Source of the DNA: Rhodospirillales bacterium
Lineage (GTDB): Bacteria > Pseudomonadota > Alphaproteobacteria > Reyranellales > Reyranellaceae
Direction of reading: 5' to 3'
Assembly: GCA_947466085.1 (NCBI GenBank)
Contig: CANIEC010000010.1
Location: 1 to 56,556 of the forward strand
Length of the DNA stretch: 56,556 bases
Below are positions 52,208 to 56,556 of this stretch, piece by piece (positions within the stretch are counted from its first letter, which is position 1; each line of letters starts with the position of its first letter). The notes below the pieces were generated by a model. It worked only from the letters and a program-made list of their open reading frames with translations. It was not told where the DNA came from and made no database searches. A program made the translations under genes and the position numbers.

Positions 52208-52762
52208 CTACTTCTTTCGGAAACTGTCGAGCTTGACGACCTTGGAGGCCGCGTCCTCGGGCTTGGCCGTTTCGGCGGTCGCTGCCTCGCCCTCGTCGCC
52301 GGCGGTCTCGCCTTCCGGCGGGGCCGGACGCTTCTCCGGCACGGGCAGCGGGGTCGGCTCGGCCGCGCCTTCCGGCTTCTCGGCGGAGATCTTTTCTCCC
52401 GTGGCCTTGTCGCGGCGATCGAACTGCAGGCCGAAGCGGACCGACGGATCGACGAAGGCCGAGAGGGCGGCGAACGGGACCTTTATGCGCTCCTGCTGCT
52501 TGTTGAAGCTGACCGTCACCTCGAAATCGTCCTCGCGGATGATCAGGCCCCAGTACTGGTGCTGGAGCACGATGGTCATCTCGTCGGGATACTTGGCGCG
52601 CAGATAGTCCGGCAGTTCCACGCCGGGATCGTTGCTGCGGAAGCTGATGTAGAAATGGTGCGAGCCCGGCAGTCCCGTTTCCGCGACCTGAGTCAGCACG
52701 CGTCGAACGACGCTGCGCAGCGCATCGTCGACGAGAGCGTCGTAGTGAAAGCGATCGTTCAT
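52208..52762 (-). CDS. sspB: SspB-type ClpXP adaptor
   Basis: The 184-residue protein is the alphaproteobacterial SspB. The tag-binding domain covers residues 1-130 (FHYDALVDDALRSVVRRVLT, then YPDEMTIVLQHQYWGLIIRED), and the tail ends in a ClpX-binding motif (ASKVVKLDSFRKK). SspB captures ssrA-tagged proteins and hands them to ClpXP. The ssrA (tmRNA) gene lies just upstream on the same strand at 52851-53130, with a strong hairpin between them. Confidence 0.93.
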   Translation of the reverse strand: MNDRFHYDALVDDALRSVVRRVLTQVAETGLPGSHHFYISFRSNDPGVELPDYLRAKYPDEMTIVLQHQYWGLIIREDDFEVTVSFNKQQERIKVPFAALSAFVDPSVRFGLQFDRRDKATGEKISAEKPEGAAEPTPLPVPEKRPAPPEGETAGDEGEAATAETAKPEDAASKVVKLDSFRKK

Positions 52763-52850
52763 GGCCTGTCGGAAATTTGTGTGAAAGCATCGACCCGCCC
52801 TGCCGGAGAGTCAACGATGGCAATAGCCGTCAATTGGCCGGAAGGAAAGT

Positions 52851-53130
52851 GGGGGGCTTCTGTTGCCCGGTGCCCCCCGGACCGCGCTTACGTCCGCTGT
52901 TTAGGCGGCAGCAGCGAGTGTAACGGTGTTATCGTTAGCACTTGTGAATGGCCCGTCACGGCGGAACCATACCGAGCAAAAACCGCGTCTTTACCACGCC
53001 CGTCGATCCTGGTTCGCCCCCATCGGTTCCACCCAAGGGTGGAGAAATAGTGGTGGAGGCGCCGGGTACTGCCCCCGGGTCCGAAACGCTTATGTCACGC
53101 GGCGTTTATCGCCATAGTCGGTTTCCCGAC
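52851..53130 (-). ncRNA. ssrA: Transfer-messenger RNA (ssrA), permuted two-piece form
   Basis: The tRNA-like end is split: an acceptor piece (about 53130-53051) ends in CGCCTCC-A-CCA, preceded by a T-arm with a 5-bp stem (CCGGG/CCCGG) and a 7-base loop. A 29-base spacer (53050-53022) with a CCACCC/GGGTGG hairpin separates it from the coding piece, which starts GGGGGCG at 53021. That end pairs with the acceptor piece over seven base pairs including a G3-U70 wobble, the AlaRS identity element. The coding piece continues with AACCAGGATCGACGGG as in other tmRNAs, then the tag ANDNTVTLAAAA and stop TAA (52939-52901). A H2-like pairing CGGTCC/GGACCG exists near the ends. A GGGGGGC hairpin at 52878-52851 closes the gene. 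Confidence 0.94.
52901..52939 (-). other. tmRNA tag-peptide coding segment (ANDNTVTLAAAA, stop)
   Basis: The 13-codon reading segment begins GCTAACGATAAC on the minus strand and ends with TAA. It encodes A-N-D-N-T-V-T-L-A-A-A-A. The AND start and Ala-rich end are the hallmarks of ssrA degradation tags; SspB recognises the N-terminal part of such tags and ClpX the Ala end. Confidence 0.92.
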
Positions 53131-53136
53131 ACCCTC

Positions 53137-53165
53137 CATATAGGCCCTTCCATCGGCTTTTTGAA
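53137..53165 (-). promoter_or_regulatory. Candidate promoter for ssrA
   Basis: On the minus strand, TTCAAA (53165-53160) and TATATG (53142-53137) are 17 bases apart, each matching the consensus at four of six positions. A start about 6-8 bases beyond gives an acceptor piece of about 80 bases, consistent with other permuted tmRNAs. Confidence 0.45.
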
Positions 53166-53248
53166 GGCGTCTGGCGCCTTCGATCCTTTCTTGCCCGCCG
53201 GAGCCGATTCCCCGCATAACGTCCGGCGAAACCAAGGACAGCGAAACG

Positions 53249-54187
53249 ATGCCCCTCTCCAGCGACCAGCAGGCAGAAATCGACCAGGCCCGGGCCGGGG
53301 CCCAGCCGACCTTGCGCCCGGTCGCCCCGGCGCTGGAGGAAATCCTCTACAGGGCGATGCCGGTGCTGGATCACGGCTTCGTCCGCGTCGTCGACTACAT
53401 GGGCGACGACGCCGCCGTGGTGCAGGCGGCGCGGGTGAGCTACGGCCGCGGCACCAAAAAGGTCAGCGAGGATCGCGGCCTCATCAACTATCTCATGCGG
53501 CACCGCCACACGACGCCGTTCGAGATGTGCGAGATCAAGTACCACGTGAAGCTGCCGATCTTCGTGGCGCGGCAGTGGATCCGCCATCGCACCGCCAACG
53601 TGAACGAATACTCCGCGCGCTACTCGATCCTCGACAACGAGTTCTACGTCCCCAAGCCCGAGCATCTCGCCGCCCAGAGCGCGATGAACCGGCAGGGCCG
53701 CGACGCGGTGCTGGCCGGCAAGGAAGCCGAGCGCGTCTTCAACCTGCTGAAGCAGGACGCCGAGCTGGTCTACGAGCACTATCTGGAGATGCTGAACGAG
53801 GGAGAAGCCGGCGCGCCACTCGATCCCGAACGGTCCGGCCTCGCGCGCGAGCTGGCGCGCATGAACCTGTCGCTCGGCTTCTATACGCAGTGGTACTGGA
53901 AGACGAACCTCCACAATCTCATGCATTTCCTCTCGCTGCGCGCCGATGCCCATGCGCAGTACGAGATCCGCGTCTATGCCGAGACGATGCTCGATACGCT
54001 GAAGCGCTGGTGCCCGATCAGCCACGACGCCTTCGTCGAGTACCGCCTGGGCGGCACGCACCTCTCCAAGACCGGCCTCGCCATCGTGAAACGCCTGCTG
54101 GCCGGCGAAAAGGTCGAGCAGAAGTCGAGCGGGCTCAGCGCCCGTGAATGGCGTGAGCTGATGGCGGCGCTCGGGCAGGAGACGTGA
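53249..54187 (+). CDS. thyX: Flavin-dependent thymidylate synthase (ThyX)
   Basis: The 312-residue protein makes dTMP from dUMP with methylenetetrahydrofolate, FAD and NADPH. The signature [11 protein letters not shown] begins at Arg112, and the usual [23 protein letters not shown] precedes it. Other conserved parts are [28 protein letters not shown] near residue 222. Its stop overlaps the start of the GNAT gene by four bases (GTGA). Length is at the long end of the family. Confidence 0.95.
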   Translation: MPLSSDQQAEIDQARAGAQPTLRPVAPALEEILYRAMPVLDHGFVRVVDYMGDDAAVVQAARVSYGRGTKKVSEDRGLINYLMRHRHTTPFEMCEIKYHVKLPIFVARQWIRHRTANVNEYSARYSILDNEFYVPKPEHLAAQSAMNRQGRDAVLAGKEAERVFNLLKQDAELVYEHYLEMLNEGEAGAPLDPERSGLARELARMNLSLGFYTQWYWKTNLHNLMHFLSLRADAHAQYEIRVYAETMLDTLKRWCPISHDAFVEYRLGGTHLSKTGLAIVKRLLAGEKVEQKSSGLSAREWRELMAALGQET

Positions 54188-54726
54188 TCCGCGATCCCGG
54201 CCGGCTGCGGCTGCTGCGCGAGCGGCCGCGCGACAACACGGCGGTCGAGGAGATGAACGAGGCGGCGTTCGGCCCCGACCGGCAGCAGAAGACGGTCTAC
54301 CGGCTGCGCGAGGGCGTGAAGCCGATCCGCGAGCTGTGCTTCGTGGCGATCGACCAGAAGGACAGAATGGTGGCCTCGATCCGCAACTGGCCGATCCTGA
54401 TCAACGCCAAGTGGCCGGCGGTCATGCTGGGGCCGCTCGCCATCTCGCCCGAACTGCGCGGCCTCGGATACGGCAAGGCGTTGATGTGGCACTCGATGGC
54501 GCAGTCGCGCATGCTGGGCCACAGCCGCATCATCCTGGTCGGCGACCCGGAGTACTACAACCAGTTCGGCTTCCGCCGCGATCTCGCGTTGAACATCCAG
54601 CTCCCCGGCTGGGTCGAGGACCGTCGCTTCCTCGCTCTGGAACTGGTCGCCGGCTCGATGATCGGCGTCCACGGCCTGATCGGCAAATGGCGCCCCGGCT
54701 GGCGTCCGGCCAAGCGGCGCAAGTAG
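54184..54726 (+). CDS. GNAT-family N-acetyltransferase (YhbS-like)
   Basis: The 180-residue protein begins at a GTG overlapping the thyX stop. It has the GNAT acetyl-CoA loop in [15 protein letters not shown] near residue 97, the preceding LGPLAISPE strand, and the [21 protein letters not shown] segment near 124, which places it in the COG3153 branch with unknown substrate. Cotranscription with thyX is likely because of the overlap. A REP-like inverted repeat follows its stop by 36 bases. Confidence 0.88.
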   Translation: MIRDPGRLRLLRERPRDNTAVEEMNEAAFGPDRQQKTVYRLREGVKPIRELCFVAIDQKDRMVASIRNWPILINAKWPAVMLGPLAISPELRGLGYGKALMWHSMAQSRMLGHSRIILVGDPEYYNQFGFRRDLALNIQLPGWVEDRRFLALELVAGSMIGVHGLIGKWRPGWRPAKRRK

Positions 54727-54761
54727 CGACAACGCCGAGAGTTCGTGTCTGGCCGCTCGGC

Positions 54762-54842
54762 GAGGTCCTTCGCTGCGCTCAGGACGACCTGGGGTAGGTT
54801 CCTGTACTGCATTTTGTCGTCCTGAGCGCAGCGAAGGACCTC
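54762..54842. repeat. REPIN-like perfect inverted repeat (27-bp arms), left of second GIY-YIG gene
   Basis: Perfect arms at 54762-54788 and 54816-54842 flank a 27-base loop. The left arm begins GAGGTCCTTCGCTGCGC and ends CTCAGGACGAC. It shares its GTC(A/G)TCC...GAGCGCAGCGA core with the 28201 family but differs at several fixed positions (T/C, A/G), so it is a distinct variant. Confidence 0.9.
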
Positions 54843-54849
54843 ACGCCAG

Positions 54850-55140
54850 TTACTCGCTCGGCATCAGATCTCGAAATTCTGGATTGATCGTACGCACGAG
54901 CTCGTTCTTGCGTTCGCGCCGCCAGCCCTTCAGCTGCTTTTCGCGTGCGATGGCGTCGTTCGGATTGTCGTATTCCTCAGAGTAGACCAGCCGGGTCGCC
55001 CGGTATCTCTTGGCGAACTCGCTGCCTTGCCCGTTCCGGTGTTCCCAGATCCGGCGTTCGAGATAGCTCGTGACGCCGATGTACATCGCGTTTCCGGAGC
55101 CGCTGACCAGAATGTAGATCCAGTACTGGCGGGGGCCCAT
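54850..55140 (-). CDS. Small GIY-YIG nuclease-domain protein (second copy), next to a repeat
   Basis: The 96-residue protein has IYI at residues 8-10, YIG at 20-22, conserved Arg30, Glu67 in REKQLKGW, and Asn86 in NPEF. It is about half identical to the copy at 28246-28560, with the same length and active-site pattern. Its 3' end lies eight bases from the repeat at 54762-54842, and another arm of the same variant follows its start. This parallels the first copy but with a distinct repeat sequence. Function unknown. Confidence 0.87.
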   Translation of the reverse strand: MGPRQYWIYILVSGSGNAMYIGVTSYLERRIWEHRNGQGSEFAKRYRATRLVYSEEYDNPNDAIAREKQLKGWRRERKNELVRTINPEFRDLMPSE

Positions 55141-55152
55141 CTCTGAGGTCCT

Positions 55153-55195
55153 TGTCTGGCCGCTCGGTGAGGTCCTTCGCTGCGCTCAGGACGAC
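55153..55195. repeat. Direct copy of a repeat arm plus flank
   Basis: This 43-base stretch matches 54746-54788 except for one base (C/T at the sixteenth position). It contains one 27-base REP arm (55169-55195) and 16 bases of flanking sequence. A partial arm start (GAGGTCCTT) lies immediately before it at 55145-55153. Confidence 0.85.
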
Positions 55196-55202
55196 TTTTG
55201 GC

Positions 55203-56354
55203 CTACTGCACCACGATGTTCGGGGCCTTGCGGGCGCCGCGCTGGTTGGCGGAGAGCTGTTTCCAGACGCGGCCGGCGATGTTCTTGTAGACCTGCGCGT
55301 GGGCGCTGTCGGGCTTCGACACGACGATGGGATGGCCACTGTCGGACGTCGTTCGGATGTCGAGATGAAGCGGGACCTCGCCGAGGAACGGCACGCCGAG
55401 CTTGTCGGCTTCCTCGCGGGCGCCGCCATGGCCGAAGATTTCCGAACGCTCGCCGCAGTGGGGGCACAGGAAGTAGCTCATGTTCTCGACGATGCCGAGC
55501 ACCGGCACCGCGACCTTGCGGAACATGTTGAGGCCCTTGCGGGCGTCGACCAGGGCAATGTCCTGCGGCGTCGAGACGATGACGGCGCCCGCAAGGGCCA
55601 CGCGCTGGGCCAGCGTGAGCTGGGCGTCGCCGGTGCCCGGCGGCATGTCGACCACCAGCACGTCGAGGTTGCCCCACTCGACGTCGCGCAGCATCTGCTC
55701 CAGCGCGCTCGACACCATGGGACCGCGCCAGATCATCGGCGTGTCCTCGTTCACGATGTAGCCGATCGACATGGTCTTGAGCCCGAACTTCTCGATCGGC
55801 TTCAGCATCTTGCCGTCGGCCGACTCGGGCTTTTCCGTCACGCCCAGCATGCGTGGCATCGAGGGGCCATAGATGTCGGCATCGAGCAGCCCCGTCGCGA
55901 GGCCGTTGGCGGCGAGGCCGAGCGCCAGGTTGACGGCGGTGGTCGACTTGCCGACGCCGCCCTTACCGGATGCCACGGCGATGATGTGCTTCACGCCCGG
56001 TACGTCGATCCGACCGCCGCCGCCGGTCGTCTTGGCTGCGGGCGCGCCGTGGCTGTGGCTGTGGCCGTGATGGCCGCCCTGTGCCGGCGGCGGGGGTGGT
56101 GCGGCGCGCTCCGCCGTCATCACCGCGGTTGCCGAGAGGACACCGGGCATGGCCCGGATCGCCTGTTCGCAGGCCTGGCGCAGCGGCTCGAGCGCCGTGC
56201 CGCGCGCCGGATCGACCTCGAGGGTCACCGCGACATGGCCGGCGCGGGTTACGACACCGCTCACCATGCCGAGTGCCGCGACGCTGCGGCCCGTCACAGG
56301 ATCGATCACGGTGTCGAGAACCTTGCGGACGGTCGATTCGGTGATTTCCGCCAT
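55203..56354 (-). CDS. mrp: Mrp/ApbC (NBP35-type) Fe-S cluster carrier ATPase
   Basis: The 383-residue P-loop protein has an N-terminal MIP18/DUF59 domain (residues 1-90), a His/Gly-rich linker (HHGHSHSHG near residue 97), then the deviant Walker A ASGKGGVGKSTTAVNLA near residue 130, and the CPHC pair (LCPHCGERSE near 305) that binds a bridging 4Fe-4S cluster. It carries and inserts Fe-S clusters. The His-rich linker may bind metal. The gene's 3' end abuts the direct copy of the repeat arm. Confidence 0.94.
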   Translation of the reverse strand: MAEITESTVRKVLDTVIDPVTGRSVAALGMVSGVVTRAGHVAVTLEVDPARGTALEPLRQACEQAIRAMPGVLSATAVMTAERAAPPPPPAQGGHHGHSHSHGAPAAKTTGGGGRIDVPGVKHIIAVASGKGGVGKSTTAVNLALGLAANGLATGLLDADIYGPSMPRMLGVTEKPESADGKMLKPIEKFGLKTMSIGYIVNEDTPMIWRGPMVSSALEQMLRDVEWGNLDVLVVDMPPGTGDAQLTLAQRVALAGAVIVSTPQDIALVDARKGLNMFRKVAVPVLGIVENMSYFLCPHCGERSEIFGHGGAREEADKLGVPFLGEVPLHLDIRTTSDSGHPIVVSKPDSAHAQVYKNIAGRVWKQLSANQRGARKAPNIVVQ

Positions 56355-56505
56355 GTTCTGCTGCTTCCGCTGCGGCGCAATTTCACGTCTGCCGCTTGAT
56401 TGAAGGTGGGCCTGTGGTCACATATATGCACAGCGACTGGAAATCAAAAGCGACAACGCGCCTTAGCGCGGTAAAGAAGCGGCAGCAGGGGCCCTTGAGG
56501 TGAAA

Positions 56506-56556
56506 ATGGCGTGGAACAATAACGGCGGCGGCGGCCCCTGGGGCGGCGGCGGCGGC
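56506..56556 (+). CDS. hflK: Start of HflK (partial)
   Basis: The first 17 codons read MAWNNNGGGGPWGGGGG, the Gly-rich start of HflK, a membrane protein that with HflC modulates FtsH. The rest lies past the right edge. The upstream gap (56355-56505) holds no gene and probably the promoter for both directions. Confidence 0.8.
   Translation, partial: MAWNNNGGGGPWGGGGG

Noticed and set aside
53163-53181. GAAGGCG/CGCCTTC hairpin as an upstream terminator
   Set aside because: There is no plus-strand gene before it to terminate, and it overlaps the proposed ssrA -35 region.
52948-54147. Plus-strand frame across the tmRNA and thyX start
   Set aside because: It runs antisense through the tmRNA and is out of frame with ThyX, which has the full RHR signature.
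1-56556. CRISPR array, prophage, IS element or tRNA gene
   Set aside because: I saw no regularly spaced repeats, phage structural genes, transposase or cloverleaf other than the tmRNA.

Overview
The window is about 56.5 kb of GC-rich (roughly two thirds G+C), tightly packed bacterial chromosome. It reads as an alphaproteobacterium, most like Reyranella or a related Rhodospirillales/Hyphomicrobiales soil lineage. Supporting signs are a circularly permuted two-piece tmRNA, an alpha-type SspB, ThyX instead of ThyA, class I fumarase, small DUF3297/DUF4169/DUF6481 proteins, and many orphan Bug/TctC solute-binding proteins beside CaiB-type CoA transferases. The genus is an inference from gene content, not from a marker gene.

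Layout. 1-9.8 kb: a partial gene and an exporter-type ABC protein, a flavin-dependent monooxygenase, a LolA-like protein, a GNAT enzyme, a DUF4160/DUF2442 pair coupled to an acyl-CoA ligase and a DMT exporter, an SDR, and two secreted proteins of unknown role. 9.9-13.4 kb: a chrB-chrA chromate module with a promoter and a dyad operator candidate, then DUF3297 and a TAXI binding protein. 13.5-21.4 kb: a Bug protein, a CusF-like protein lacking metal ligands, PhhB, and a dipeptide-type ABC system whose binding protein faces its four membrane and ATPase genes convergently. 21.4-28.2 kb: a Bug-mug-DUF1254 operon, then acyl-CoA dehydrogenase and two CaiB/BaiF transferases. 28.2-36.1 kb: a small GIY-YIG nuclease bracketed by perfect inverted repeats, an AidB-like dehydrogenase, sirtuin, LMW phosphatase, a dimethylformamidase-like enzyme, and a coupled Bug-phosphotriesterase pair. 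36.1-42.5 kb: ThpR, the TesA/YbbA/YbbP cluster, Bax-inhibitor protein, HxlR regulator. 42.5-52.8 kb: AsmA, nitroreductase, RHH protein, TypA, VOC protein, SH3 protein, fumarase, SspB. 52.8-56.6 kb: permuted tmRNA, ThyX, GNAT, a second repeat-bracketed GIY-YIG nuclease, Mrp and the start of HflK.

The most unusual signal is a set of REP/REPIN-like inverted repeats between convergent gene ends. Two such sites carry a GIY-YIG nuclease gene between the repeats, and each nuclease sits with its own repeat variant. At a third site the two repeat arms differ from the first family by three compensatory base-pair changes. This resembles the RAYT/REPIN arrangement but with a GIY-YIG protein in place of the HUH transposase, and it is the best candidate here for an undescribed system. 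A second notable point is that ssrA (tmRNA) lies directly upstream of sspB, so the degradation tag and its ClpXP adaptor are neighbours.
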